In this document: positions 31,981 through 40,258 of the stretch, piece by piece
How the letters are laid out: each line of letters begins with the position of its first letter
How positions within the stretch are numbered: position 1 is the first letter of the stretch
Origin: Clostridiales bacterium
GTDB lineage: Bacteria > Bacillota > Clostridia > Christensenellales > Aristaeellaceae
Direction of reading: 5' to 3'
DNA length: 47,705 bases
Assembly (NCBI GenBank): GCA_019419995.1
Contig: JAHZHZ010000018.1
Location: 1-47,705 of the forward strand
The notes under the pieces: generated by a model
Databases searched by the model: none
The model's input: only the letters and a program-made list of their open reading frames with translations
What the model was told of the DNA's origin: nothing
Made by a program: the position numbers and the translations under genes

Positions 31981-33360
31981 TTAATCCATTAAAAATGCGC
32001 AATAGCCCCGGTAAGCTTCATAAAGATCCGCCTTACTGATCACCTCGTAGGGCGCATGCATGGATAGTACCGCTACGCCAGCATCAATTACATTCATGCC
32101 ATAGCGGGCACAGGTGAAGGCAATCGTGCCGCCGCCGCCCAGATCAACCCGGCCCAGTTCGGCGAACTGATAGGCCACGTCTGCATCGTCCAGCACCCGG
32201 CGAATACGTGCCACGTATTCGGCATTGGCGTCATTGGAGCCGGACTTGCCCCGGGAACCGGTGTATTTGTTAAAGCACAGGCCGCGGCCCAGGTAGGCGG
32301 CATTCTTTTTCTCAAAAGCACTGGCATAGCCAGGATCAAAGCCGGCGGAGACATCGCTGGAGAGCATGCGGCTGTTGCGCAGGGCACGGCGCAGGTTCAG
32401 ATTTCCGTCTTCACCGCGCAGAGCGCACAGCTCGGCCACAATATTTTCAAAATACATGGATTCCATGCCCGTGGCACCCACGCTGCCAATCTCCTCCTTG
32501 TCAGTCAGCACGCAGCAGAGGGTACGTTCCGGCGTGCCGGAAAAGTCCAGCACAGCCCGCAGGGAAGGATAGGCGCACACCCGATCGTCATGGCCGTAGG
32601 CGAGGATCATGCTGCGGTCCAGACCCATATCCCGGGCTTTGCCCGCTGGTACGATTTCCAATTCCGCAGAGAGGAAGTCCTCTTCCTCTATACCATAGTT
32701 ATCTGCCAACAGCTTTAAAACACCGCCCTTGACCGCGTCTTTTTCGCAGTCCGGCAAGGGCCGGCCGCCCACCAGCAGATCCAGGGCTTCACCATCGATG
32801 AGTTTGGCGGCGTCTTTCTTCATCTGTTCTTGCGCCAGATGAGGCAGAAGATCCGTAATGCAGAAGACGGGATCATCCTCGCCTTCTCCGATAGCCACCT
32901 GTACTGTCTCGCCATTCTTTTTTACGATCACGCCGTGCAGGGCCAGAGGAATGGCTACCCACTGATATTTTTTGATTCCGCCATAATAATGAGTGTCCAA
33001 AAAGGCCAGATCAGTGTCTTCATAGAGAGGGTTTTGCTTGACATCCAGTCGGGGCGAATCGATGTGGGCGCCCAGAATGTTCATGCCGGAAGCTAAGGGC
33101 TCACGGCCCAGTACGAAGAGCAAGAAGGCCTTGTTCATCCAGTTTACGTATACTCGGTCACCAGCGTTGAGGCGTCCGTTAGCGGCGATGATGCGGTCCA
33201 GATCCTCAAAGCCACGTTCCTGGGCCAGCTTTACGCACTCGGTCACACACTCCCGCTCGGTCTTTCCTGCGTCCAGGAAGGAACGATACGCACCACTGAA
33301 AGCTTCCATGGCCGACAGTTGACTTTCATTATAGGATTTCCAGGCATTTCTGCGTTCCAT
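31981..33360 (-). CDS. M18 family aspartyl-type aminopeptidase
   Basis: This is a cytosolic zinc aminopeptidase of 459 residues, the usual length for M18. Key stretches are ILGAHIDSPRLDVKQNP (His99, Asp101), CVLTDKEEIGSVGATG (catalytic Glu pair), LSSDVSAGFDPGY and the C-terminal VLSMHAPYEVISKADLY with a metal His. M18 enzymes remove acidic or other N-terminal residues from peptides and form dodecamers. ATG 33360 has AAGGA about 10 bases upstream. It follows the glycosyltransferase gene by 3 bp and shares its transcript, though the two have no obvious common pathway. Confidence 0.93.
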   Translation of the reverse strand: MERRNAWKSYNESQLSAMEAFSGAYRSFLDAGKTERECVTECVKLAQERGFEDLDRIIAANGRLNAGDRVYVNWMNKAFLLFVLGREPLASGMNILGAHIDSPRLDVKQNPLYEDTDLAFLDTHYYGGIKKYQWVAIPLALHGVIVKKNGETVQVAIGEGEDDPVFCITDLLPHLAQEQMKKDAAKLIDGEALDLLVGGRPLPDCEKDAVKGGVLKLLADNYGIEEEDFLSAELEIVPAGKARDMGLDRSMILAYGHDDRVCAYPSLRAVLDFSGTPERTLCCVLTDKEEIGSVGATGMESMYFENIVAELCALRGEDGNLNLRRALRNSRMLSSDVSAGFDPGYASAFEKKNAAYLGRGLCFNKYTGSRGKSGSNDANAEYVARIRRVLDDADVAYQFAELGRVDLGGGGTIAFTCARYGMNVIDAGVAVLSMHAPYEVISKADLYEAYRGYCAFLMD

Positions 33361-33363
33361 AGT

Positions 33364-34344
33364 TCAAAATTCCTTTCTCTGTTCATTATCAGGTTCGTTG
33401 AGTACCCGCTCGATGAGGTAGCGGGGACGGGCCTTGCTTTCGGAGTAAATCTTGCCAATGTATTCGCCGATCACGCCCAGGCTCAGCAGCTGAATTCCAC
33501 CGATCATCCAGATGGAACCCATCAGCGAGGCCCAGCCGCTAACTGAATGACCGCTCAACCGGGCTATGAGGGCCCATAACAGCATAATCAGGCTCAGGCC
33601 GAAAATCACGCCGCCCAGAAAGAGAATCAATCTCAAAGGCTTGATGCTGAAGGAAGTGATGCCGTCAAAGGCGAAAGCCAACATCTTCTTCAGAGGATAC
33701 TTGCTCTCCCCGGCGAAGCGCTTGGCGCGCACATATTCCACTGTGGTCCAGGGGAAACCGATTTGGGGCACGATGCCTCGCAAAAAAATGTTGACTTCTT
33801 TAAACTGGGCAAGCCCTTCCACGGCTCTTCGGCTCATCAGCCGATAGTCTGCGTGGTTGAATACCAGGTCTACGCCCATACCCTTCATCAGATGATAAAA
33901 GCCTTCAGCTGTAAACCGTTTGAAAAAGCTGTCATTTTTGCGGGAGGACCGAACTCCATATACCACATCGTAACCGTTGTGATAGGCGTCGATCATAGCA
34001 TCCATGGCGTTGATATCGTCCTGAAGGTCAGCATCCATGGAAATGAGCATGTCCGCGTGCTGTACAGCGGTCATTAGTCCCGCCAGCAGGGCGTTCTGAT
34101 GGCCCCGGTTGCGGGAGAGGTTCACTCCAGAGAAGGTCCTGTCCTCCTCGTGCAGGCGGGCAATGATCTCCCAGGTGCGATCTTTGGAGCCGTCGTTAAC
34201 AAAGAGAATGCGGCTCCTGTCCGAAATTTTACCCTCTGCGATGAGTTCGCCGATTTTTTCCCGCAGGCGCTTTGCAGTCTCCGGAAGTACGGCCTCCTCT
34301 TTGTAGCAGGGAATGACCACGTATAGTGTGTTTTCCTTTCGCAT
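33364..34344 (-). CDS. Family 2 glycosyltransferase with two C-terminal membrane helices
   Basis: This 326-residue protein is of the DPM1/GtrB/CsbB type. It has a GT-A catalytic domain (VVIPCYKEE, then FVNDGSKDRTW, then SMDADLQDD with Asp104/Asp106) and two helices at about 233-256 and 267-290. Such enzymes transfer a sugar from a nucleotide donor to undecaprenyl phosphate at the inner face of the membrane, feeding glycosylation of wall polymers or of surface glycans. The sugar cannot be read. ATG 34344 has AAAGGAG before it. It heads a two-gene transcript with the aminopeptidase. Confidence 0.93.
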   Translation of the reverse strand: MRKENTLYVVIPCYKEEAVLPETAKRLREKIGELIAEGKISDRSRILFVNDGSKDRTWEIIARLHEEDRTFSGVNLSRNRGHQNALLAGLMTAVQHADMLISMDADLQDDINAMDAMIDAYHNGYDVVYGVRSSRKNDSFFKRFTAEGFYHLMKGMGVDLVFNHADYRLMSRRAVEGLAQFKEVNIFLRGIVPQIGFPWTTVEYVRAKRFAGESKYPLKKMLAFAFDGITSFSIKPLRLILFLGGVIFGLSLIMLLWALIARLSGHSVSGWASLMGSIWMIGGIQLLSLGVIGEYIGKIYSESKARPRYLIERVLNEPDNEQRKEF

Positions 34345-34453
34345 TGGCTGACTCCTTTCCCCAGCGCCTGCAAAACCACCTCAGTGGAATAACGGTTGCC
34401 TGCGTTGGGCAGTCTGGTGTCGAATCGCATCCACAGGATTTGTATCCATGCTT

Positions 34454-34482
34454 ATGATAGCACAAGGCGGACCTTTGCGCAA
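34454..34482 (-). promoter_or_regulatory. Promoter of glycosyltransferase-aminopeptidase transcript
   Basis: On the minus strand TTGCGC (34482-34477) and TATCAT (34459-34454) are 17 bp apart. Confidence 0.55.
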
Positions 34483-34558
34483 GGGCATGTGCCGGAGCAG
34501 AAAAGGAACGCCGGGGAAATATCTTTGGATGGTTTATGGAAAATAAACGCCGCATTAC

Positions 34559-34588
34559 TTGACAAAACATTCTAACCTATTTTAGAAT
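34559..34588 (+). promoter_or_regulatory. Promoter of large L,D-transpeptidase gene with embedded inverted repeat
   Basis: TTGACA (34559-34564) and TAGAAT (34583-34588) are spaced by 18 bp. The inverted repeat ATTCTAA-N6-TTAGAAT (34569-34588) lies in the spacer and covers the -10 box, which fits a repressor site. The leader to the ATG is about 130 bases and has no gene. Confidence 0.65.
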
Positions 34589-34726
34589 GATGTAAACCGT
34601 CATACTGGGGTTTTTTGAAATTGAGCCAGAAGATGGGAAATTCTTTTGCTTTTACTTTACTCCAGAGTTGCGCGGGATTGAAAGCGCTTGCGGAAAGCGA
34701 ATTTTTTTGGATACGAGGGAGAACGC

Positions 34727-36643
34727 ATGTACTTAAAAAAATGTTTGTCCGTTCTGTTGGTTGTGCTAACGCTGATCAGCGCCGTGCCCGCGTCCGCAGC
34801 CTATGATCGGCCCTACTACATTGAAGTGGATTTGACGAATCAGATTGTCACGGTTTTTAACGCTTCCGACGGCAGCGTGGCCCGTCAGATGCTTTGCTCT
34901 GCGGGCACCGGAGACAGGACGCCCACCGGTACCTGGTACATGCCCACCAAGGAGCGCAGTGACGAGCGCACCGAATGGTATTACATGCCCAGCCAGTATG
35001 TATGGGTTAAGTATGCCACCAAGATTTATTACGCCTATTTCTTCCACTCCATTCCCTACAATAAAAAGAGTGACGATGCCATGAGCAAGGAGGGCATCGA
35101 GCAGTATGGTTACCCGGCCTCTCATGGCTGCATTCGCCTTCGGGTGGAGGACGCGGAGTTTATTGCCAAGGAATGTCTCTCCGGGACCCGGGTGAAGATT
35201 TATCGCAGCGGGGAAAAGGACGAAGATTTGCGTTCACTGCTGTTTGTCTCCTCCTATACAGGCGAGGACGGCATGACCTATTCAGAGTTCTTGGGCATAT
35301 CGGAGGATGATCTGGGTCGAGGCAGTACGGGCAGTGAAGTGATGGATCTTCAGCACCGCCTCAACGATTTGGGCTATTATGAAGGCGACTACGACGGCGT
35401 CTACAGCAATGAAATGGTAGGCGTGGTGAAGCAGCTGCAAAAGGATCTGGGCCTGTCTCAGACGGGCATTTCCACCAAGGAGTTGTTGGAAGTCATCTAT
35501 TCCGACGATGCTCCCGTGTCCACGGGCCAGGTGGACGTGAAGGAGGGACAGAGCGGGCCTGTGGTGGAACGCTTGCAGAGCGCCCTTCAGGAGTTGGGCA
35601 TCTATACCGGCCCCATCGACAGTGTGTACGATGTGGAAGTGAGCGAAGCGGTCAAGACCTTCCAGCAGGTTTGCGGTTATACTGCCGATGGTGTGGCTAC
35701 TGCTGAGACCCAGCATGCAGTCTATTACGTACTCAATCAGGTAAAGGAGGCCATGGGCGGCGAAGCCTTTACAGTAAGCTATAACAATGAAGAGCTTACC
35801 ACGGCCGTAATTGATTCTCCAAAGGCCAATATTTTGGTGCGTTCCAAGCCGAATACGGACAGTGCTTCCATTGGCAAAGTGGTACATGGGGATTCGGTGA
35901 CGGTACTGGCCACGCAGGATGGTTGGGCGCAGATCATCTGCGAAGCAGGCGTGGGCTATATCTACACCAAGTATCTCTCCCAGAAGGGCACTACTTATAA
36001 CTACATTGCTACCTACACCTCTGAAAGCGGTGCTACTTATACGCTGGGTACCACTATGGAGGAACGCCTTGCCGGTGGTGGCAGTTTGGTGGACGAGGTG
36101 CGCGATTACTATTCCAGCGAAGAGTTCCTGGATTATCTGGAGGATGCGGATGTAACTTATGCCTCCGTGGATACCGGTTCCGATGATGTGAAGTTGAACC
36201 TGCGCATGGAGGCCAGTTCGGAATCCGATGTGTTGGATCAGATTCCCAACGGCGTGAGCATGCGCGTGCTGGAAAAGGGCGAGGAATGGACCAAGGTGGT
36301 CTACAACGGCAATTTGGGCTTTTTGATGACGCAGTATCTGAGCTTTTGGCAGGGGACTGCTGAGGATGAGGCGGATGTGATTGCCTCCCAGCAAAATCCC
36401 ACGGATATGCCTGCTAGCGAGAAAGTGGGAGCTATCGTTACCACGGATGGTGAACAGACCAGAGCCAATGTTTATGCGTCGCCTTCACTGGATGCTTCCA
36501 TACTGGCCCGGGCACCTGCTCAATTGAAGTTGACGGTGCTGAACATGAACCGGGAAACCGGCTGGGCATTAATTGATTACGAGGGAAATCAGGGATATAT
36601 GTTGATTGAAAACCTGTATCTGGATCTTGAAGTTGGCGCTTGA
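34727..36643 (+). CDS. Secreted YkuD L,D-transpeptidase with peptidoglycan-binding and SH3 domains
   Basis: The enzyme makes 3-3 type cross-links in peptidoglycan outside the membrane. The 638-residue protein has a signal peptide (about 1-24, cleavage at ASA-AY) and a YkuD domain at about 28-160 with the catalytic motif SHGCIRL (His133, Cys135). Two PG_binding_1 domains follow at about 196-258 and 270-335, then three SH3-type wall-binding domains at about 362-418, 482-540 and 572-632. This is an unusually large set of binding modules for a YkuD enzyme. The start ATG 34727 follows GAGGGAG; an in-frame ATG at 34688 would put extra residues before the signal peptide. A strong terminator follows. 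Confidence 0.92.
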   Translation: MYLKKCLSVLLVVLTLISAVPASAAYDRPYYIEVDLTNQIVTVFNASDGSVARQMLCSAGTGDRTPTGTWYMPTKERSDERTEWYYMPSQYVWVKYATKIYYAYFFHSIPYNKKSDDAMSKEGIEQYGYPASHGCIRLRVEDAEFIAKECLSGTRVKIYRSGEKDEDLRSLLFVSSYTGEDGMTYSEFLGISEDDLGRGSTGSEVMDLQHRLNDLGYYEGDYDGVYSNEMVGVVKQLQKDLGLSQTGISTKELLEVIYSDDAPVSTGQVDVKEGQSGPVVERLQSALQELGIYTGPIDSVYDVEVSEAVKTFQQVCGYTADGVATAETQHAVYYVLNQVKEAMGGEAFTVSYNNEELTTAVIDSPKANILVRSKPNTDSASIGKVVHGDSVTVLATQDGWAQIICEAGVGYIYTKYLSQKGTTYNYIATYTSESGATYTLGTTMEERLAGGGSLVDEVRDYYSSEEFLDYLEDADVTYASVDTGSDDVKLNLRMEASSESDVLDQIPNGVSMRVLEKGEEWTKVVYNGNLGFLMTQYLSFWQGTAEDEADVIASQQNPTDMPASEKVGAIVTTDGEQTRANVYASPSLDASILARAPAQLKLTVLNMNRETGWALIDYEGNQGYMLIENLYLDLEVGA

Positions 36644-36665
36644 TTCCGTCCGAATTTTAATGAAA

Positions 36666-36694
36666 AGCACCCGGTTCTTATCGAACCGGGTGCT
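36666..36694. terminator. Terminator between L,D-transpeptidase and ribU
   Basis: AGCACCCGGTTC pairs with GAACCGGGTGCT around a 5-base loop, between convergent genes. No further feature is seen from 36695 to 36792. Confidence 0.9.
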
Positions 36695-36792
36695 CCTTTT
36701 GCGCTTGACATCTGCGCAACAGTTTCCCTACGAAGAGGGAGATCTGTAAATTTAAACAGAGCCTGAACTCCAGAGATGATACTTTATTTGAT

Positions 36793-37461
36793 TCAAATAA
36801 TTCCCCGCATCACCAATATGGCTGTCACGCAGCTGACCAGTACCAGGGCGGCGGTTAGGGTGGCTCCCAGGCTTCGCTGGTGGCTGGGTGAATCAACTTT
36901 TGTGTTCCGTTCCTCCATCAGTCCGCTGCGCTTCAGGGCCCGGGAAACAGGCTTGTAAATGAGCATAGTGATGGCGCCGTTGAGCAGGGCCTTGATCAGA
37001 TTGAAGGGCAGGAATACGGGAACCAACATGGCGGCTACAGCTTCCCGGGGATAGCCCATGTAAATAGGAGTAATAAAGTAATTCCAAAGGAGCATGACGG
37101 CGGTGGTGAGCAATACGTCCAAGCCCAAGCCTAGACCTGCACTGGTGAGGCTGGGATTCCGCTTATATAGAGCGGCAGCAGGACAGACAAATATGGCGCT
37201 AGAGAGAAGGTTCATGAACAGACCGATGGGGCCGGTGGAACTGACGGTAAGCATTTCCAGCACCGAGACCACAGCTGTGACCATCAGGGCGGGCATTGGA
37301 CCCAGCACGAAGCCGCAAATGGCTAAAAGAATGTCCTTGGGGTCGTACTTGAGAAAGTCCACGCTGCTGATGGGGATGCGCCCCACCACCATGACCACAT
37401 ATGCCAGGGCGGCAAACATGGCCATCAGGGTGAGTCGACGGGTTTTGTTGTTTACAATCAT
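36793..37461 (-). CDS. ribU: Riboflavin ECF transporter S component
   Basis: RibU captures riboflavin and works with the shared ECF energy module (EcfA, EcfA', EcfT), which is not encoded here. The 222-residue protein has about six helices and the RibU signature (FLKYDPKDILLAICGFVLGP, then VVSVLEML). The N-terminus is basic (NNKTRRLTLMAMFAALAYV), and the C-terminal tail adds one more helix beyond the usual core. ATG 37461 has AAGGAGG 7 bases upstream. The FMN riboswitch and terminator just upstream fix the substrate with good confidence. Confidence 0.95.
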   Translation of the reverse strand: MIVNNKTRRLTLMAMFAALAYVVMVVGRIPISSVDFLKYDPKDILLAICGFVLGPMPALMVTAVVSVLEMLTVSSTGPIGLFMNLLSSAIFVCPAAALYKRNPSLTSAGLGLGLDVLLTTAVMLLWNYFITPIYMGYPREAVAAMLVPVFLPFNLIKALLNGAITMLIYKPVSRALKRSGLMEERNTKVDSPSHQRSLGATLTAALVLVSCVTAILVMRGII

Positions 37462-37493
37462 GTTTTTTCCTCCTTGTTACTGCGAAGTTCCGC

Positions 37494-37528
37494 AAAAAAA
37501 CGCCCCGAGACAGAGAAATCTCGGGGCG
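37494..37528 (-). terminator. Riboswitch expression-platform terminator before ribU
   Basis: On the minus strand CGCCCCGAGA and TCTCGGGGCG pair across an 8-base loop and are followed by TTTTTTT. It lies between the FMN aptamer and the ribU start, so FMN binding would stop transcription before the gene. Confidence 0.92.
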
Positions 37529-37555
37529 AAAAAGCATGCAAAGCTGCGGACTTCG

Positions 37556-37668
37556 CGCCTTCTTTCATCCGGACTTTACCGTCGGTACCGGAATTGCACC
37601 GGTTCATGCGCCCTTAGGCGCTCGCGGACTTTACCGCCGGTCGGGAATTGCACCCTGCCCTGAAGACA
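37556..37668 (-). ncRNA. FMN riboswitch (RFN element)
   Basis: The minus strand carries the RFN hallmarks: GTCTTC at the 5' side of P1, CAGGGTGCAATTCCCGACC, GGCGGTAAAGTCCGCGAGCG, then GGTGCAATTCCGGTACCGAC, GGTAAAGTCCGGATGAAAGA, and the closing GAAGGC. Only the sub-helix between these differs, as usual. FMN binding turns off ribU by way of the terminator just after it. Confidence 0.96.
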
Positions 37669-37680
37669 TGCTCCGCAGAT

Positions 37681-37709
37681 ACTATATACCTGTCAACTTT
37701 CAAAGTCAA
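37681..37709 (-). promoter_or_regulatory. Promoter of the FMN riboswitch-ribU unit
   Basis: On the minus strand TTGACT (37709-37704) and TATAGT (37686-37681) are 17 bp apart. Transcription would start just before the aptamer. Confidence 0.8.
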
Positions 37710-37745
37710 TACTTCTGGAGTTAATTTCTTCAACCATGCAGCTTA

Positions 37746-37774
37746 TTGACGAGGGAAGCTTACGCTGCTATACT
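37746..37774 (+). promoter_or_regulatory. Promoter of the lipoprotein L,D-transpeptidase gene
   Basis: TTGACG (37746-37751) and TATACT (37769-37774) are spaced by 17 bp, placed back to back with the ribU promoter. It rules out the in-frame ATG at 37736. Confidence 0.8.
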
Positions 37775-37807
37775 GATTTTGTAAAAAATAGGGAAGGGGC
37801 GGCAGCT

Positions 37808-38488
37808 ATGCGGCGTAAATTCATGTGTGGCCTGCTAGTGGCGGTGCTGACGTGGGGGATTTTGGGCTGTAGCGAGACCTCTTTCGGGGAAGAGACGGAG
37901 ATCTTGGAAAATCCAGCGTCTCCCTATGTGGTGGAAGTGGATCTGACCAGCCAGGTCGTTACCGTATACGATGCTGGTACCCACGGGGAAGATAATATTG
38001 TTAGACAGATGATTTGTTCTTCTGGTATGCCTGGCGGCGAAGATGCCACGCCATGCGGTGATTTTGTGGTCAAACAGCATTATCCCGACGAGCGCAGCCA
38101 GTGGTATTACATCGATCAGTACGGCGTATACGTGCAGTACGTCACTCGGTTCAATGGCCCATATTTGTTTCATTCCCTGCCATATTTTGAAAAGAGTGTA
38201 GCTTCCATCGACACTCTGGCCCGCAGCCAACTGGGACAACCCGTGTCTCATGGCTGTATTCGTCTGCGTAGCGAGGATGCCCAGTGGTTGGCACTCAACT
38301 GTCCCGACGGCACGCCAGTGCACGTGTTTGAGAGTCAGAAAGTGGATGAAGAACTGCGCACGCAGCTGCTCAAGCGCGGCTATGACCGCAGCCAGTGGTC
38401 CTCCTATGACCAGTATCGTACCGCTGAAATTTCTCCGGGGCTCACCGGTGCCCTAGAGCAGTTGATCCGACAGGGAGAGACTTCCTGA
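37808..38488 (+). CDS. YkuD L,D-transpeptidase lipoprotein
   Basis: This is a 226-residue wall cross-linking enzyme. The signal sequence ends in a lipobox (WGILGC, Cys21), so it is probably anchored to the outer face of the membrane. The YkuD domain fills the rest, with catalytic SHGCIRL at about 147-153 (His148, Cys150) and the upstream conserved FHSLPY. The domain is close in sequence to that of the large L,D-transpeptidase at 34727 (both read VEVDLT.Q.VTV and RQM.CS.G), so the pair probably arose by duplication. It lacks the binding modules of the larger one. ATG 37808 follows AAGGGG. It is a single-gene unit with its own promoter and terminator. Confidence 0.92.
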   Translation: MRRKFMCGLLVAVLTWGILGCSETSFGEETEILENPASPYVVEVDLTSQVVTVYDAGTHGEDNIVRQMICSSGMPGGEDATPCGDFVVKQHYPDERSQWYYIDQYGVYVQYVTRFNGPYLFHSLPYFEKSVASIDTLARSQLGQPVSHGCIRLRSEDAQWLALNCPDGTPVHVFESQKVDEELRTQLLKRGYDRSQWSSYDQYRTAEISPGLTGALEQLIRQGETS

Positions 38489-38519
38489 ATGAGCAGTTGC
38501 GTGGAGTAAATAAATTGGA

Positions 38520-38556
38520 GCGCCCCGTTTCGCATTTGCGAGACGGGGCGCGTTTT
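38520..38556. terminator. Bidirectional terminator after lipoprotein L,D-transpeptidase
   Basis: GCGCCCCGT and ACGGGGCGC, with an inner CGCA/TGCG stem, form a long hairpin followed by GTTTTATTT between convergent genes. Confidence 0.9.
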
Positions 38557-38569
38557 ATTTCAGCCGGGA

Positions 38570-39466
38570 TTAATCGGCATAGGGGAGGTATTCAAACGCA
38601 TCGTAATCCGGGGCTCCATAAATCAGTAGTCCATATCCCTCCTGAGCGTTAGGTTCCACGGGGAAGCTTCCCCGACGCCCGTCCTCAGTCTGGAAATAGA
38701 CAATGCTGACCTTGTCGGATTGAGTCACTACCAGCTTGTCTCCGGCGTGGAGTGCGCCGGTGCTGCCATCCTCAAAATTTACGTCCAGATCCTTTATGAG
38801 GGTCAGACATCCGTATTCCCAGGTTTCGGCTTCCCCGGTAGCGTCATACATCTTCCAAAGGCCGCCGTCTTCCAGCTCGAAGCGGCCGTCCTTCAGTGTG
38901 AATACCCGAGAGGCCATCCACGTGCCCAGCACGTCCTGAGAGCCCAGCAAAGTGAGGCTGCCGTTGTCTATGCCTATAATCATGCCGTAGCCGCTGTCAA
39001 AGTATTCATCCGTGTTTTCTCCGCGATTGGCATCGGCAAATTGCAAGGGGATCAGCCCCGATTCCGGATCGTAGCGCAGACACCAGGTAAAGTAGTCATC
39101 GGAATATTGATCGCCGCTGAGCAATATCTCTACTTTGCCGTCGCTGTCCACATCCACGGCATAAACGCCCTTGGAGAAGTGGATATCTGTGGCATAACTG
39201 TAGACTGCGCCATCCGAACCGGTGACATAGAGCACCAGCCTGGACTCTTCTTCGATGCCTTCCATCTTGGGCTGTAATATTTCTGGTTTTCCATCACCGT
39301 CCAGATCTACTTCGCTGCGGGAACCCATTTCCAAAATCTGCCCGTTGGGCAAAGTCATCGTTTCGCTCTCTCCATTGGGCAAGTCAATCACCACCTCCTG
39401 CTCTGCAAACGCGCTTGTGCCAAAGAATATGGCCAGTGCACACATCCAACCCAGCAGTTTTTTCAT
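38570..39466 (-). CDS. Secreted protein with FG-GAP-like DxDxDG repeats
   Basis: The 298-residue protein has a signal peptide (about 1-21, cleavage at AFA-EQ). At least two calcium-binding-like loops are visible, VDLDGDGKPEILQ near 53-65 and VDVDSDGKVEILL near 105-117, as in FG-GAP/VCBS repeats of beta-propeller proteins. The C-terminal part ends in an SH3-like stretch (GALHAGDKLVVTQSD, then GRRGSFPV). No enzymatic motif is seen; a surface binding or wall-associated role is inferred. AGGAGGGG precedes ATG 39466. A 28-residue open frame just upstream overlaps its start. The -10 like TATAAT near 39613-39618 (minus strand) would give a leader of about 140 bases. Confidence 0.8.
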   Translation of the reverse strand: MKKLLGWMCALAIFFGTSAFAEQEVVIDLPNGESETMTLPNGQILEMGSRSEVDLDGDGKPEILQPKMEGIEEESRLVLYVTGSDGAVYSYATDIHFSKGVYAVDVDSDGKVEILLSGDQYSDDYFTWCLRYDPESGLIPLQFADANRGENTDEYFDSGYGMIIGIDNGSLTLLGSQDVLGTWMASRVFTLKDGRFELEDGGLWKMYDATGEAETWEYGCLTLIKDLDVNFEDGSTGALHAGDKLVVTQSDKVSIVYFQTEDGRRGSFPVEPNAQEGYGLLIYGAPDYDAFEYLPYAD

Positions 39467-39549
39467 GGCGTTTTACCCCTCCTTTTCCTCTTTAGACGCA
39501 TTTTTCCCTCAAATTGGTTCCAGGGGACGTACTTACCTTTATTGCACAT
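39463..39549 (-). CDS. Possible 28-residue basic leader peptide
   Basis: An open frame of 28 codons begins at ATG 39549 and stops at the ATGA that starts the FG-GAP-like gene. Its product is rich in Lys and Arg at the C-terminus (MRLKRKRRGKTP). There is no good ribosome site before it, so it may not be translated. Its interest is only the exact overlap with the next start. Confidence 0.25.
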   Translation of the reverse strand: MCNKGKYVPWNQFEGKMRLKRKRRGKTP

Positions 39550-39609
39550 TACGCGTCATCGCCGGGGTAAACAGGGTGTCATCCTTTGCGGGACGCGTCC
39601 TCAAGTTTA

Positions 39610-40056
39610 TTATACCACAGTGCTCGTCCGAAGAAAAGTCTTGAGCCGATCGATAGCTTCCTGTTGTTGGGTGATGAAATTGGCCGCGATGCCCTGGGCA
39701 TGGGCGTCCGCGTCCGGATAGCTGTTGCGGGCTTTGGTCATTTCTACCACACCCATGGTGGATCCCTGGATCACGATATCCGCGATATGAGAGGGCGAGC
39801 GATCCATCATGGTATTGATTTGCATGCCCATCCACATGCCAGCCCGGGCCATGGGGCCTTTGGGTTGAGGTTCTACGCCCTCGTTGTAGAGTCGCGTCTC
39901 TGCATCCCGGGCGGCCTCCTGGTATTGTTGCCGCTGAAGCATTAATTCACGCCGAATTTCAATGTCGTCCGTGCGGCTGAGCAACTGATCACAGGCATCG
40001 GCCCCCGTGCGGGCGTTTTCCACAATGGCCTGCAAAAGTTGATGAGTCTGGTTCAT
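39610..40056 (-). CDS. Ferritin-like DUF2383 family protein
   Basis: This 148-residue, all-helical protein matches a family found in many Clostridia with ferritin-like DUF2383 folds. Typical stretches are QAIVENARTGADACDQLL, GPMARAGMWMGMQINTMMD and HIADIVIQGSTMGVVEM. The function is not proven. The start at ATG 40056 has GGAGG upstream and fits the family N-terminus; an upstream in-frame ATG at 40080 lies before that ribosome site. It is transcribed away from the two-component genes; the stretch 40057-40196 between them shows no further gene. Confidence 0.85.
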   Translation of the reverse strand: MNQTHQLLQAIVENARTGADACDQLLSRTDDIEIRRELMLQRQQYQEAARDAETRLYNEGVEPQPKGPMARAGMWMGMQINTMMDRSPSHIADIVIQGSTMGVVEMTKARNSYPDADAHAQGIAANFITQQQEAIDRLKTFLRTSTVV

Positions 40057-40196
40057 TTTTATTTCCTCCATTTTTACCACTTATTGGAACGAAGCGCATG
40101 TGCGCCCGTCGGGAATTATTCTGGCGACTGTGGCGCAGATTATGTTCGTCGAAATTATGTCGAATATGAAGAAAAATAGGCTTCTTTCGGGAAAGG

Positions 40197-40225
40197 TTGC
40201 ATGTGATCTTGTTCATGGGTATAAT
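40197..40225 (+). promoter_or_regulatory. Promoter of the two-component operon
   Basis: TTGCAT (40197-40202) and TATAAT (40220-40225) are spaced by 17 bp, 33 bases before the response regulator start. Confidence 0.75.
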
Positions 40226-40258
40226 TAAAGATATAAATGTGAAATTTGGGGTGGTATT

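Noticed and set aside
34598..34625. Possible attenuator hairpin (AAACC/GGTTT) in the L,D-transpeptidase leader
   Set aside because: The stem is only about five pairs and no alternative structure or leader peptide was seen.
35282..36394. Minus-strand open frame of 370 codons under the large L,D-transpeptidase
   Set aside because: Antisense to PG-binding and SH3 domains that are clearly coded on the plus strand; no ribosome site or domain.
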